Shown piece after piece: positions 16,183 to 25,304 of a stretch of DNA of 64,000 bases; positions within the stretch are counted from its first letter, which is position 1; every line of letters begins with the position of its first letter. The DNA is taken from the NCBI RefSeq assembly GCF_015291665.1, contig NZ_CP030048.1, positions 496,001-560,000 on the forward strand, given 5' to 3'. The DNA comes from Bradyrhizobium sp. CCBAU 53338 (GTDB lineage: Bacteria > Pseudomonadota > Alphaproteobacteria > Rhizobiales > Xanthobacteraceae). Under the pieces are notes generated by a model, which worked only from the letters and a program-made list of their open reading frames with translations, was not told the origin of the DNA and ran no database searches. A program made the position numbers and the translations under genes.

Positions 16183-17811
16183 ATGGCGGAAGCCAATACG
16201 CAAAAGGCCAAAACCCAGTTCGGCTATCGCCGCCACTCCGACCAGGACCGCCCCGGCCACAGCCCGGCCGAGCATCCGGTCGTGGTGGTCGGTGCCGGCC
16301 CTGTCGGGCTGTCGCTGGCAATCGATCTCGCCCAGCGCGGCCAGCGCGTCGTGCTCCTGGACGATGCCGACCGCATCGGCGAGGGTTCGCGCGCGATCTG
16401 CTTCTCGAAGCGCTCGCTGGAATATTGGGACCGGCTCGGCGTCGCCGATCGCATGGTCGACAAGGGCGTGGTATGGAGCGTCGGCCGCATCTTTCATGGC
16501 GAGTCCCAGCTCTATCAGTTCAACCTGCTGCCTGAGGATGGCCATAAGCGGCCGGCTTTCATCAATCTGCAGCAATATTACGCCGAGGCCTATCTGGTCG
16601 ACCGCATCGGCGATCTTCCCGCGATCGACCTGCGCTGGCGCAACAAGGTGACGGCGCTCGAGCAGCGCAATGATTCCGCTCTGCTGACGATCGAGACGCC
16701 CGAAGGCGCCTATCGCCTGAACGCGCAATATGTCGTCGCCTGCGACGGCGCACGGTCCTCGCTGCGGCAGATGGTCGGCGCCGAGTTTGCTGGACAAGTG
16801 TTCGAGGACCAGTTCCTGATCGCCGACGTCAAGATGACCGCGGAATTTCCGACCGAGCGCTGGTTCTGGTTCGATCCGCCGTTTCATGCGGGACGCTCCG
16901 CGCTGCTGCACCGGCAGCCCGACGATGTCTGGCGCATCGATCTCCAGCTCAACCGCTACGCCGATCCGGTCGTCGAGAAGAAGCCCGAGAATGTGCGGCC
17001 GCGCATCGCGCGCATGCTCGGTCACGACAAGTTCGAGTTCGAGTGGATTTCGCTCTACAAGTTCCAGTGCCGGCGGATGGATCGCTTCATCCACGGCCGC
17101 GTGATCTTTGCAGGCGATTCCGCCCATCAGGTCTCGCCCTTCGGCGCGCGCGGAGCGAACTCGGGACTCGAGGATGCCGAGAATCTGTCCTGGAAGCTCG
17201 ACCGCGTGCTGCGCGGCGCCTCCCCCGCGAGCCTGCTCGAGACCTATCATGTCGAGCGGAGCTTAGCCGCCGACGAGAACATCCGCGAATCCACCCGCTC
17301 GACCGACTTCATGGCGCCGAACTCCCATCAGGAAGCGCGGCTGCGCAAGGCGGTGCTGTCGCTCGCCAGGGAAACCGAGTTCGGCAAGCGCATGGTCAAT
17401 GGCGGTCGGCTGTCGGTGCCGTGCAGCTATGACTCGCCGCTGTCATCGCGCGATGCGGATTCCTGGCGCGGTGGACCGCCGCCTGGCTGTTCCATGCTCG
17501 ATGCACCGGTGACGACACGCGCGGGCGAGCAGGCTTATCTGACGGATGCGTTCCGCAAGGGTGGAGCGGACTTCACCCTGCTCTCGTTCAGCAATGGCGC
17601 AGCGATCGACGCGCCGGATGGCGTGAAGGACATCCGCATCGGCGGCGATGGCGGGCTTGCCGATCCCCAGGGCCTTGTTGCCAGGCGCTACGACGCCGAG
17701 CCTGATACGGCCTATCTGCTCAGGCCAGACGGCTATGTCGCGGCGCGCTTCCGCCATCCGACGCGGGAGGCGATCGCCGCCGCGCTGTCGCGGGCCCAAG
17801 GCTTGAATTGA
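16183..17811 (+). CDS. FAD-dependent aromatic monooxygenase
   Basis: The 542-residue protein belongs to the class A flavin hydroxylases (PheA/MhpA-like). It has an N-terminal FAD-binding GxGxxG (VVVVGAGPVGLSLAI), the mid-sequence DG motif (VACDGARSSLR) and the second FAD motif (GDSAHQVSPFGARGANSG). It should insert one oxygen into an aromatic ring using NAD(P)H. Its cluster contains hmgA and fahA, so an enzyme that makes homogentisate or a close analogue (for example a hydroxyphenylacetate hydroxylase) is plausible but not shown. It heads an operon with DUF2783, a metallo-hydrolase and hmgA, downstream of the MarR operator. Confidence 0.88.
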   Translation: MAEANTQKAKTQFGYRRHSDQDRPGHSPAEHPVVVVGAGPVGLSLAIDLAQRGQRVVLLDDADRIGEGSRAICFSKRSLEYWDRLGVADRMVDKGVVWSVGRIFHGESQLYQFNLLPEDGHKRPAFINLQQYYAEAYLVDRIGDLPAIDLRWRNKVTALEQRNDSALLTIETPEGAYRLNAQYVVACDGARSSLRQMVGAEFAGQVFEDQFLIADVKMTAEFPTERWFWFDPPFHAGRSALLHRQPDDVWRIDLQLNRYADPVVEKKPENVRPRIARMLGHDKFEFEWISLYKFQCRRMDRFIHGRVIFAGDSAHQVSPFGARGANSGLEDAENLSWKLDRVLRGASPASLLETYHVERSLAADENIRESTRSTDFMAPNSHQEARLRKAVLSLARETEFGKRMVNGGRLSVPCSYDSPLSSRDADSWRGGPPPGCSMLDAPVTTRAGEQAYLTDAFRKGGADFTLLSFSNGAAIDAPDGVKDIRIGGDGGLADPQGLVARRYDAEPDTAYLLRPDGYVAARFRHPTREAIAAALSRAQGLN

Positions 17812-17833
17812 AAGGTTTGACTCGAGGTTTTAG

Positions 17834-18061
17834 ATGCCGCTCTCCACCAGCTCCAACTTCGCGCGGCCCGACGATGCCTTTCGCGCCATCGTCGAGGCGC
17901 ATCGTGGCCTTACCGACGAGCAGAGCGCCGATTTCGACGCGGCGCTGGTGCTGATCCTGGCCAACCATATCGGCGACATCGACGTGCTCAGGGACGCGCT
18001 CGTGCTGGCGAAACGCCGCATGATCGATGGCCAGCAGCAGCAACAACAGCAACAACAATAA
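17834..18061 (+). CDS. DUF2783-like small protein with polyglutamine tail
   Basis: A 75-residue protein, mostly helical, with a core such as DDAFRAIVEAHRGLTDEQSADFDAALVLILANHIGD. It matches my memory of the DUF2783 family, small proteins accompanying FAD monooxygenases of this type. The C-terminus is nine glutamines encoded by mixed CAG/CAA codons (18032-18058). It lies 22 bp after the monooxygenase and 35 bp before the metallo-hydrolase, so it is co-transcribed. Its role is unknown; an accessory or subunit function for the hydroxylase is a guess from context. Confidence 0.75.
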   Translation: MPLSTSSNFARPDDAFRAIVEAHRGLTDEQSADFDAALVLILANHIGDIDVLRDALVLAKRRMIDGQQQQQQQQQ

Positions 18062-18096
18062 CCCAGAACTCAAAGCAAAGACTTGAGGATGAACTG

Positions 18097-19053
18097 ATGG
18101 CGAAGAACTTCGCATCTACCGGCGATCTCTCCGAGAAGAAGATCACCTTCTCCGAGATCGGCACCGATCTCTACGCCTTCACCGCCGAGGGCGATCCGAA
18201 CACGGCCGTCATCGTCGGCGACGACGGCTGTCTCGTGTTCGACGCGCAGGCGACGCCGGCGATGGCCAACAAGGTGATCGAGCGAGTCCGCACCGTCACC
18301 GACAAGCCGATTAAATATGTTGTGCTGTCGCACTATCACGCCGTGCGGGTGCTGGGCGCGTCCGCCTACAAGGCGCAAGGCATCGTCGCCTCGCAGGAGA
18401 CCTATCGTCTCATCGAAGAGCGCGGCAAGCAGGATTGGGATTCCGAGTACGGCCGCTTCCCGCGCCTGTTCCAGGACGCGCAGAGCATTCCCGGCCTGAC
18501 CTGGCCGACGCTCACCTTCGAAGGCGAGATGTCGATCTATCTGGGAAAACGCGAAGTGCGCCTGATGCAACTCGGTGCCGGCCACACCTCCGGCGACATC
18601 GTCGCCTGGGTGCCCGATGCCGAAGTCATGTTCTCCGGTGATCTCATCGAGTATCACTCCGCCTGCTATTGCGGCGACGCGCATTTGCGCGAATGGCCGA
18701 TGACGCTGAACGAGATCCGAAATTTCAATCCGAAGGCGATTGCGCCCGGCCGCGGCGATGCGCTGAAGGGCGCGGCCACGGTGCGTGAAGCCATCGCGAT
18801 GACGCGCGACTTCGTGACCTCGCTCTACGGTGCCGCCGAAATCTCGGTCGCCAAGGGGCGCACGCTGAAGGAATCGATGGCGGCAACGCGCGAGGTGATG
18901 GATCCGAAATTCCACAGTTTCGCCATCTACGAGCACTGCCTGCCGTTCAACGTGTCGCGTGCCTATGACGAAGCGTCGGGGATCGACGATCCCGTGATCT
19001 GGACCGACAAGCGCGACCAGGAAATGTGGGCAGCCCTGCAAGGAGGAGGATAG
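18097..19053 (+). CDS. MBL-fold protein with altered metal motif
   Basis: The 318-residue protein has the beta-lactamase fold signature: strand region [19 protein letters not shown], a [10 protein letters not shown] block and FSGDLIEY. The zinc motif, normally HxHxDH, reads [12 protein letters not shown]: the first two histidines are kept but the Asp-His pair is replaced by Val-Arg, so a full two-metal centre is unlikely. It may bind a single metal or serve another role. It lies between DUF2783 and hmgA, with hmgA starting 2 bp after its stop, so it belongs to the homogentisate operon. Confidence 0.82.
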   Translation: MAKNFASTGDLSEKKITFSEIGTDLYAFTAEGDPNTAVIVGDDGCLVFDAQATPAMANKVIERVRTVTDKPIKYVVLSHYHAVRVLGASAYKAQGIVASQETYRLIEERGKQDWDSEYGRFPRLFQDAQSIPGLTWPTLTFEGEMSIYLGKREVRLMQLGAGHTSGDIVAWVPDAEVMFSGDLIEYHSACYCGDAHLREWPMTLNEIRNFNPKAIAPGRGDALKGAATVREAIAMTRDFVTSLYGAAEISVAKGRTLKESMAATREVMDPKFHSFAIYEHCLPFNVSRAYDEASGIDDPVIWTDKRDQEMWAALQGGG

Positions 19054-19055
19054 TC

Positions 19056-20402
19056 ATGAACATCAATACCTCGCCCGATCAGATCGTCCGCAGCTCGGCG
19101 CAAGTCACGCCGGGCTACATGTCCGGCTTCGGCAACAGTTTCGAGACCGAGGCTCTGCCAGGCGCGCTGCCGATCGGGCGCAACTCGCCGCAGCGCTGCG
19201 CCTATGGCCTCTATGCCGAGCAACTCTCCGGCTCGCCCTTCACTGCGCCGCGCGGCACGAATGAGCGCTCCTGGCTCTATCGCATCCGCCCTTCGGTGAA
19301 GCATTCCGGTCGCTTCGAGAAGGTTGATGCCGGGCTGTGGCGCTCGGCGCCTTGCCATGAATACGATCTGCCGATCGCGCAGTTGCGCTGGGATCCGACG
19401 CCGCTGCCGAAGGAGGACGTTACCTTCGTCCAGGGCGTGCAGACGATGACGACGGCGGGTGACGTGAACACGCAGGCCGGCATGGCCGCGCATGTCTACC
19501 TCGTCACCAGGTCGATGGTCGACCAGCATTTCTACAATGCCGACGGCGAGCTGATGTTCGTGCTCCAGCAGGGCAACTTGCGCATCGTCACCGAGTTCGG
19601 CCGCATCGATGCCGAGCCCGGCGAGATCGTGGTGATCCCGCGCGGCGTCAAATTCCGCGTCGAGATTCCGAACGGTCCGGCGCGCGGCTATCTCTGCGAG
19701 AACTATGGCGGCGCCTTCACGCTGCCGGAGCGGGGGCCGATTGGCGCCAATTGCCTCGCCAATGCGCGCGACTTCCTTACACCCGTTGCCGATTACGAGG
19801 ACAAGGACACGCCGACCGAGCTGTTCGTGAAATGGGGCGGCTCGCTGTTCAAGACCACGCTGCCGCATTCGCCGATCGACGTGGTCGCCTGGCACGGCAA
19901 TTACGCGCCGTACAAATACGATCTGCGCACCTTCTCGCCAGTCGGCGCGATCGGCTTCGACCATCCCGATCCCTCGATCTTCACGGTGCTGACCTCGCCG
20001 TCGGAGACCGCCGGCACCGCGAATATCGACTTCGTCATCTTCCCCGAGCGCTGGATGGTCGCCGACAACACCTTCCGGCCGCCCTGGTATCACATGAACA
20101 TCATGAGTGAGTTCATGGGCCTGATCTACGGCGTCTACGACGCCAAGCCGCAAGGGTTCGTTCCGGGCGGGATGAGCCTGCACAATTGCATGCTGCCGCA
20201 CGGCCCCGACCGCGACGCCTTCGAGCACGCCAGCAACGGCGAGCTGAAGCCGGTGAAGCTCACGGGCACCATGGCCTTCATGTTCGAGACCCGCTACCCG
20301 CAGCGCGTCACGGCGCATGCCGCGAACGCGTCGACGCTGCAGGACGATTACGCGGATTGCTGGAAGGGCCTCGAGAAGCGGTTCGATCCGAACCAGCCGT
20401 AG
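19056..20402 (+). CDS. hmgA: Homogentisate 1,2-dioxygenase
   Basis: The 448-residue protein matches HmgA throughout: [19 protein letters not shown] at the N-terminus, and the metal-site region around [14 protein letters not shown] and [14 protein letters not shown] [18 protein letters not shown], which supply the Fe(II) His/Glu ligands. It opens the ring of homogentisate to 4-maleylacetoacetate in tyrosine and phenylacetate-type catabolism. The ATG at 19056 follows AAGGAGGAGG; an in-frame start 30 bp upstream lies inside the preceding gene and is rejected. It is the fourth gene of the MarR-facing operon. A long inverted repeat separates it from fahA. Confidence 0.97.
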   Translation: MNINTSPDQIVRSSAQVTPGYMSGFGNSFETEALPGALPIGRNSPQRCAYGLYAEQLSGSPFTAPRGTNERSWLYRIRPSVKHSGRFEKVDAGLWRSAPCHEYDLPIAQLRWDPTPLPKEDVTFVQGVQTMTTAGDVNTQAGMAAHVYLVTRSMVDQHFYNADGELMFVLQQGNLRIVTEFGRIDAEPGEIVVIPRGVKFRVEIPNGPARGYLCENYGGAFTLPERGPIGANCLANARDFLTPVADYEDKDTPTELFVKWGGSLFKTTLPHSPIDVVAWHGNYAPYKYDLRTFSPVGAIGFDHPDPSIFTVLTSPSETAGTANIDFVIFPERWMVADNTFRPPWYHMNIMSEFMGLIYGVYDAKPQGFVPGGMSLHNCMLPHGPDRDAFEHASNGELKPVKLTGTMAFMFETRYPQRVTAHAANASTLQDDYADCWKGLEKRFDPNQP

Positions 20403-20410
20403 CTCTCTTT

Positions 20411-20560
20411 CCCTCTCCCCTTGTGGGAGAGGGTGGCTCGCCGCGTAGCGGTGAGACGGGTGAGGGGTTCTCTCCGCGAGTGAACCTCTTTCTTTTGAAC
20501 TCGCGGATAGAACCCCTCATCCGGCGCTTCGCGCCACCTTCTCCCGCAGGGGGAGAAGGA
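20411..20560. repeat. RIME-like long inverted repeat between hmgA and fahA
   Basis: Two arms of about 60-70 bp are inverted around a spacer of about 20 bp. The left arm starts CCCTCTCCCCTTGTGGGAG and the right arm ends TCTCCCGCAGGGGGAGAAGG; both contain GAGGGGTTCT/AGAACCCCTC and the CTCGCGGA core. This composition is typical of the palindromic intergenic elements of Rhizobiales (RIME-type). In RNA it would form a long hairpin between two genes of one pathway and may process or attenuate the transcript. Confidence 0.75.
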
Positions 20561-20578
20561 AATAGGACCGAGCGAAAA

Positions 20579-21853
20579 GTGACAACCCACCCCAACGACC
20601 CCAGCCTCCGCTCCTTCATCGAGGTCGATCCTTCTTCCGACTTCCCGATCCAGAACCTGCCCTATGGCGTGTTCTCGACCGCAGCGAACCCGACGCCGCG
20701 CGTCGGCGTTGCGATCGGGAATTACGTGCTCGATCTCTGGGAACTGGAGCAGGACTCGCGGCTCGATGTCGGCGCGCTCGGCGTGTTTTCGGGGCCGTCG
20801 CTCAATGCATTCATGGCGCTCGGGCCGAAAGTCTGGACCAGGACGCGGGCGCGGATCAGCGAGCTGTTGCGCCACGATGATCCGGAGCTGCGCGACAACG
20901 ACGAGCTGCGCAGGCAGGCGCTGGTGCCGATGCGCGATGCAAGACTGCATCTGCCGTTCGCGGTTTCCGGCTACACCGATTTCTATTCATCCAGAGAGCA
21001 CGCCACCAATGTCGGCGTGATGTTCCGCGGCAAGGACAATGCGCTGCAGCCGAACTGGCTGCACATGCCGATCGCCTACAATGGCCGTGCCTCCACGGTT
21101 GTGGTGTCCGGCACCAAGGTGAAGCGGCCGCGCGGGCAGCTGAAGCCGCCGAACGTGGAGGTGCCGAGCTTCGGCCCCTGCAAGCGGCTCGATTTCGAGC
21201 TGGAGATGGGCGTGGTGATCGGCCAGCCCTCGCCAATCGGCGGCATGCTCACGGAGAGCCAGGCCGAGGAGATGATCTTCGGCTTCGTGCTGCTCAACGA
21301 CTGGAGCGCGCGCGACATCCAGCAATGGGAGTATGTGCCGCTCGGCCCGTTCCTCGCCAAGGCGTTCGCGACCTCGATCAGCCCGTGGGTGGTGACGCGC
21401 GAGGCGCTGGAGCCGTTCCGCCTGAACGGGCCGGCGCAGGAGCCGGTGCCGCTGGATTATCTCAGGCAGGCGAGGGCGCAGAACTACGACCTGGAGCTGG
21501 ATGTCTCCCTGCGCGCGGCCGGTGCCAATTCGCCCACGCGCATCAGCCGTACCAATTTCAAATACATGTACTGGTCCTCGGTGCAGCAGTTGATGCATCA
21601 CGCGTCCTCCGGCTGCGCCATGAATATCGGCGATCTTCTCGGCAGCGGCACCATATCCGGCCCGGAGAAGAACCAGCGCGGCAGCTTGCTCGAGATCAGC
21701 TGGAACGGCACCGAGCCGGTCGAGCTGCCCGGCGGCGCCCGGCGCTCGTTCCTTGAGGACGGCGACAGCCTCGTCATGCGCGGCTGGTGCCAGGGCAGCG
21801 GCTATCGCGTCGGCTTCGGCGAGGTCGAGGGGACGATCCTGGCGTCGGATTAG
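20579..21853 (+). CDS. fahA: Fumarylacetoacetase
   Basis: The 424-residue protein has the two-domain plan of FAH: an N-terminal SH3-like region (LPYGVFSTAANPTPRVGVAIG) and a C-terminal hydrolase domain with metal ligands around DFELEMGVVIG and LNDWSARDIQQWEYVPLGPF. It cleaves 4-fumarylacetoacetate to fumarate and acetoacetate, the last step after HmgA. The GTG at 20579 is used because the open frame upstream runs through the inverted repeat and hmgA; AGGA lies upstream. It ends 1 bp before the convergent DUF1272 gene. A maleylacetoacetate isomerase gene is not adjacent. Confidence 0.95.
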   Translation: MTTHPNDPSLRSFIEVDPSSDFPIQNLPYGVFSTAANPTPRVGVAIGNYVLDLWELEQDSRLDVGALGVFSGPSLNAFMALGPKVWTRTRARISELLRHDDPELRDNDELRRQALVPMRDARLHLPFAVSGYTDFYSSREHATNVGVMFRGKDNALQPNWLHMPIAYNGRASTVVVSGTKVKRPRGQLKPPNVEVPSFGPCKRLDFELEMGVVIGQPSPIGGMLTESQAEEMIFGFVLLNDWSARDIQQWEYVPLGPFLAKAFATSISPWVVTREALEPFRLNGPAQEPVPLDYLRQARAQNYDLELDVSLRAAGANSPTRISRTNFKYMYWSSVQQLMHHASSGCAMNIGDLLGSGTISGPEKNQRGSLLEISWNGTEPVELPGGARRSFLEDGDSLVMRGWCQGSGYRVGFGEVEGTILASD

Positions 21854-21854
21854 C

Positions 21855-22166
21855 CTAGCGCTTCTCCGGCGGCACGTCGCGCACCCGCGCGCAATGCGCG
21901 GCGACGTCGTCAAGGCTGTACTTCAAATGCACGCGCTTGTCGGACGGCGCCTGCTTGCTCGTGCACACGCCCGGCCGCCATTCCTGCGTCGGCCTGATCG
22001 GGCGCGGGGCAAAGCCGCCGCCGCAGTTCGGGCAGACGTTGGAGAGCTTCGTCTCGACGCACTCCGCACAAAACGTGCATTCATAGGAGCAGATCCGCGC
22101 ATCCGTTGCGCTGGGCGGCAGATCGCGGTCGCAATATTCGCAGTTCGGTCGCAGCTGGAGGGCCAT
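21855..22166 (-). CDS. DUF1272 cysteine-rich protein
   Basis: A 103-residue protein with a zinc-ribbon-like cysteine array: CEYCDRDL, CSYECTFCAEC and CPNCGGGF, the hallmark of DUF1272. It probably binds one or two structural zinc ions; the function is unknown. The start at 22166 (MALQLRPNC) is where the family begins; an in-frame ATG at 22196 would add ten residues. It converges on fahA with a single base between the stop codons. It may share the lrp transcript, lying 73 bp downstream of it on the same strand. Confidence 0.82.
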   Translation of the reverse strand: MALQLRPNCEYCDRDLPPSATDARICSYECTFCAECVETKLSNVCPNCGGGFAPRPIRPTQEWRPGVCTSKQAPSDKRVHLKYSLDDVAAHCARVRDVPPEKR

Positions 22167-22239
22167 CGCTGAGTCTCCCGGATTGACGGCGATCATCGCA
22201 GATCGCTCGCAGCGCGCGAATGGCGTAGTTCCCTCGATT

Positions 22240-22719
22240 TCAGCCAGCCTTCAAATCCTTCAGCGGCAGCTTCGAACTTTCCTTCAGCCGGTCCAGCACG
22301 ATGGATGAGCGCACATGCGCCACGCTCTGGTGCGGCATCAGCACGTCGTTGACGAGATTCGAGAGTCCCTTGAGGTCGCGCAGCACGGCTTTGAGCACGT
22401 AGTCTGCATCGCCCGTCAGTGAATAGGCCTCCTGGATCTCGTCGATCCGGTTCACCAGCGATCGAAATCGCTTGGAATTGTCCGGCGAGTGGGTCGCAAG
22501 CCCCACCTGGATGAAGGCGATCACGCCGAAGCCGAGCGCCTCGCTGGAGAGGTCGGCGTGATAGCCCGCGATCACCTTCTCCTCTTCCAGCCGCATTCGC
22601 CGGCGCGAGCATTGCGAGGCGGAGAGTCCTGCAAGCTCCGCCAGTTCCTGGTTGGTGAGGCGGCCATCATCCTGGAGCGCGCCGAGGATCTTGAGGTCGA
22701 AGGCATCCACTGAAATCAT
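22240..22719 (-). CDS. Lrp/AsnC-family regulator, probably of hppD
   Basis: A 159-residue Lrp protein: N-terminal helix-turn-helix (FDLKILGALQDDGRLTNQELAELAGLSASQCSRR) and the RAM ligand-binding domain (about 70-150; FIQVGLATHSPD, SLTGDADYVLKAVL). The start MISVDAFDLKIL at 22719 fits the family, and longer frames would run into hppD upstream sequence. It is divergent from hppD with a perfect palindrome between them. Such regulators sense amino acids or their catabolites; activation of hppD by tyrosine-derived signals is an inference. Confidence 0.9.
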   Translation of the reverse strand: MISVDAFDLKILGALQDDGRLTNQELAELAGLSASQCSRRRMRLEEEKVIAGYHADLSSEALGFGVIAFIQVGLATHSPDNSKRFRSLVNRIDEIQEAYSLTGDADYVLKAVLRDLKGLSNLVNDVLMPHQSVAHVRSSIVLDRLKESSKLPLKDLKAG

Positions 22720-22737
22720 GCGACTTTTGTCCAATTC

Positions 22738-22754
22738 ATGCACGGATCGTGCAT
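22738..22754. promoter_or_regulatory. Perfect palindrome, candidate Lrp operator
   Basis: ATGCACG-GAT-CGTGCAT is a perfect 7-bp inverted repeat with a 3-bp spacer, flanked by AT-rich bases. It lies 19 bp upstream of the lrp start and 88 bp upstream of hppD, where an autoregulated divergent regulator should bind. Confidence 0.6.
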
Positions 22755-22841
22755 AGAATAGCGAAATCGCGCCCCATTTGCACGCCCATTGCACGCGGCA
22801 TGAAGGATAGTTCCAGCCAGCAGCAAATCCGGGAGAACACC

Positions 22842-23960
22842 ATGGGTCCGTTTCCGCACGATGCACCGCCCGCCACGATCAGCGCCGACAATCCGATGGG
22901 CACCGACGGGTTCGAGTTCGTCGAATATGCGCATCCCAATCCGCAGGAACTGCACGATCTGTTCAAGCTGATGGGCTATGCGCCCGTCGCGCGTCACAAG
23001 ACCAAGAAGATCACGGTCTATCGCCAGGGCGACATCAACTATCTCGTCAACGAGGAGCCCGGCACCCACGGCTTCGAGTTCGTCGCAGCGCACGGTCCTT
23101 GCGCGCCGTCGATGGCGTTCCGCGTGGTCGATGCGAGGGCGGCCTATGACCGCGCCATCGCGCTCGGCGCCGAGCCTGCGGAAGCTTCGTCCGCACAGAA
23201 GACGCTCGACGTGCCCGCGATCAAGGGCATCGGCGGCAGCCTGCTCTATTTCGTCGATCGCTACGGCGCCAAGGGCTCGGCCTATGATGCCGAGTTCGAT
23301 TGGCTGGGTGCGCGCGATCCGCGGCCCGTCGGCGCCGGCCTGTTCTATCTCGATCACCTCACTCACAACGTCCATCGCGGTCGCATGGACGTCTGGACGA
23401 GCTTTTACGAGAAACTGTTCAACTTCCGCCAGATCCGCTTTTTCGACATCGAAGGCCGCGCGTCCGGCCTGTTCTCGCGCGCGCTGACCAGCCCCGACGG
23501 CAAGATCCGGATTCCGATCAACGAGGATGCCGGCGATTCCGGCCAGATCGAGGAATATCTGACGATCTATCGCGGCGAGGGCATCCAGCACATCGCCTGC
23601 GGTTGCCGCGACATCCATCGCACGATCGAAGGCCTGCGCGAAGCCGGCCTGCCCTTCATGCCGTCGCCGCCGGAGACCTATTTCGAGCGGATCGATGCGC
23701 GCCTGCCCAAGCATGGCGAAGATGTCGCACGCTTGCAGAAGAACGGCATCCTGATCGACGGTGAGGGCGTGGTCGATGGCGGCCAGACCAAGGTGCTGCT
23801 GCAGATCTTCTCGGCCAACGCGATCGGCCCGATCTTCTTCGAGTTCATCCAGCGCAGGGGCGACGACGGCTTCGGCGAGGGCAATTTCAAGGCCCTGTTC
23901 GAGTCGATCGAGGAGGATCAGATCCGCCGCGGGGTGTTGAAGGTGGACAACGCGGCGTAG
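22842..23960 (+). CDS. hppD: 4-Hydroxyphenylpyruvate dioxygenase
   Basis: The 372-residue protein has two vicinal-oxygen-chelate halves. The C-terminal half carries the Fe(II) triad: His in LDHLTHNVHRG, His in GIQHIACGC and Glu in IFFEFIQRRG. It converts 4-hydroxyphenylpyruvate to homogentisate, feeding HmgA. Length is normal. The ATG at 22842 follows GGGAG; an upstream in-frame start at 22749 would overlap the operator region. It is transcribed away from the Lrp regulator and stands alone, with the next gene convergent. Confidence 0.97.
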   Translation: MGPFPHDAPPATISADNPMGTDGFEFVEYAHPNPQELHDLFKLMGYAPVARHKTKKITVYRQGDINYLVNEEPGTHGFEFVAAHGPCAPSMAFRVVDARAAYDRAIALGAEPAEASSAQKTLDVPAIKGIGGSLLYFVDRYGAKGSAYDAEFDWLGARDPRPVGAGLFYLDHLTHNVHRGRMDVWTSFYEKLFNFRQIRFFDIEGRASGLFSRALTSPDGKIRIPINEDAGDSGQIEEYLTIYRGEGIQHIACGCRDIHRTIEGLREAGLPFMPSPPETYFERIDARLPKHGEDVARLQKNGILIDGEGVVDGGQTKVLLQIFSANAIGPIFFEFIQRRGDDGFGEGNFKALFESIEEDQIRRGVLKVDNAA

Positions 23961-23992
23961 GCCACCCTACGCGATGGCTGCGGCGGCCGGAC

Positions 23993-25099
23993 CTATCGCT
24001 TCCACGCCGCAGTCACCGCGCCAATGTCCGCGCCTTCCGGCTCCCGGACCGTGGACTGCGTGCGCGAGAAGCGCGGCGCCGGCGCGGGCTGCTTCACGCC
24101 GTGGCGCTCGATGAAGACGTTGCGGGCGACCATGTGCGGATGTTCGGTCGCCTCCGACATGGTCAGAACGGGCGCGAAGCAGATGTCGGTGCCTTCCATG
24201 ATCTTGCACCAGTCCTCGCGCGTCTTGCTCTTGAACACGGCCTTCAGCTTCTCCTTCAGCGCGGGCCAGGCCTTGGGGTCCATCTGCGCGTCGAAGTCGG
24301 CGTCGGTGAGGCCCGCGTGCTGGCGCAGCAGCGCGTAGAATTGCGGCTCGATCGAGCCGATCGAAACGAAGTGGCCGCAGGCGCATTCGTAGACGCCATA
24401 GAAATGGGCGCCGCCGTCGAGGAAATTCCGGTCGCGGCCTTCGGTCCAGCGGCCGAGCGTCTTCATGTCGAAGAAGAACGACATCAGCGATGCCGCGCCG
24501 TCGCACATGGCGGCGTCGACCACCTGGCCCTTGCCGGACTTCTGGGCTTCCAGCAGCGCGGCGAGCACGCCGACGACGAGATAGAGCGCGCCGCCGCCGA
24601 AATCGCCGACCAGGTTGAGCGGCGGCACCGGCGCTTCCCTGGTGCCGATCGCGGCGAGCGCACCGGTGATCGAGATGTAGTTGATGTCGTGGCCGGCGGC
24701 GTTGGCGAGCGGGCCTTCCTGGCCCCAGCCGGTCATGCGGCCGTAGACGAGTTTCGGGTTGCGTGCGAGCACGACATCGGGCCCGAGGCCGAGCCGCTCC
24801 ATCACGCCGGGGCGAAAGCCTTCGACCAGCGCGTCGGCGCTGGCGAGCAGGTCGAGCACCTGCCCGATCGCCGCCTTGTCCTTGAGATCGAGCTCGATCA
24901 CCTTGCGGCCGCGGCCCGCGACCGACTTCATGCTCTTCTTCGCGCCGACGCGGTCGAGCGTGACGACGTCGGCGCCCATGTCTGCCAGCATCATGCAGGC
25001 GAACGGGCCGGGCCCGATCCCGGCGAATTCGACGATGCGGAAGCCCGCGAGCGGGCCTGAAGTGCGGACGAACGCGGAGGGGGCTGGTTTATCGAGCAC
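23993..25099 (-). CDS. CaiB/BaiF CoA-transferase family protein, alpha-methylacyl-CoA racemase-like
   Basis: A 368-residue class III CoA-transferase fold protein. The start ([20 protein letters not shown]) and the catalytic pair fit alpha-methylacyl-CoA racemases: His in [13 protein letters not shown] and Asp in [13 protein letters not shown]. It probably epimerises 2-methylacyl-CoA thioesters during branched-chain or sterol side-chain degradation. The GTG start at 25099 is preceded by GAGG. No obvious partner gene is adjacent; it lies beyond the terminator of the cox operon and thus has its own promoter. Confidence 0.88.
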   Translation of the reverse strand: MLDKPAPSAFVRTSGPLAGFRIVEFAGIGPGPFACMMLADMGADVVTLDRVGAKKSMKSVAGRGRKVIELDLKDKAAIGQVLDLLASADALVEGFRPGVMERLGLGPDVVLARNPKLVYGRMTGWGQEGPLANAAGHDINYISITGALAAIGTREAPVPPLNLVGDFGGGALYLVVGVLAALLEAQKSGKGQVVDAAMCDGAASLMSFFFDMKTLGRWTEGRDRNFLDGGAHFYGVYECACGHFVSIGSIEPQFYALLRQHAGLTDADFDAQMDPKAWPALKEKLKAVFKSKTREDWCKIMEGTDICFAPVLTMSEATEHPHMVARNVFIERHGVKQPAPAPRFSRTQSTVREPEGADIGAVTAAWKR

Positions 25100-25240
25100 G
25101 TGCTTGTTTCCTCGGGTCGCGGGCGGTGCCGATGTTCCGGCAACGCCTCGGACATTCCTCTCTGGGCGATTTAATTGGCTGATTAACTTTTCCTGCCTTC
25201 ACGCCAGCGAGGCAAGCGCTTTTCATGCATGGGCGCATAA

Positions 25241-25270
25241 TAAAAAGCGGCGCGCATTGCTGCGCGCCGC
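25241..25270 (-). terminator. Rho-independent terminator of the cox operon
   Basis: On the minus strand a perfect 9-bp stem GCGGCGCGC/GCGCGCCGC with a 6-nt loop is followed by TTTTTATTAT. It begins 35 bp after the coxM stop and would end the coxSLM transcript. Confidence 0.85.
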
Positions 25271-25304
25271 GGAAGAATTGTGTTGAGGCGCTAGAGAGCG
25301 ATGG

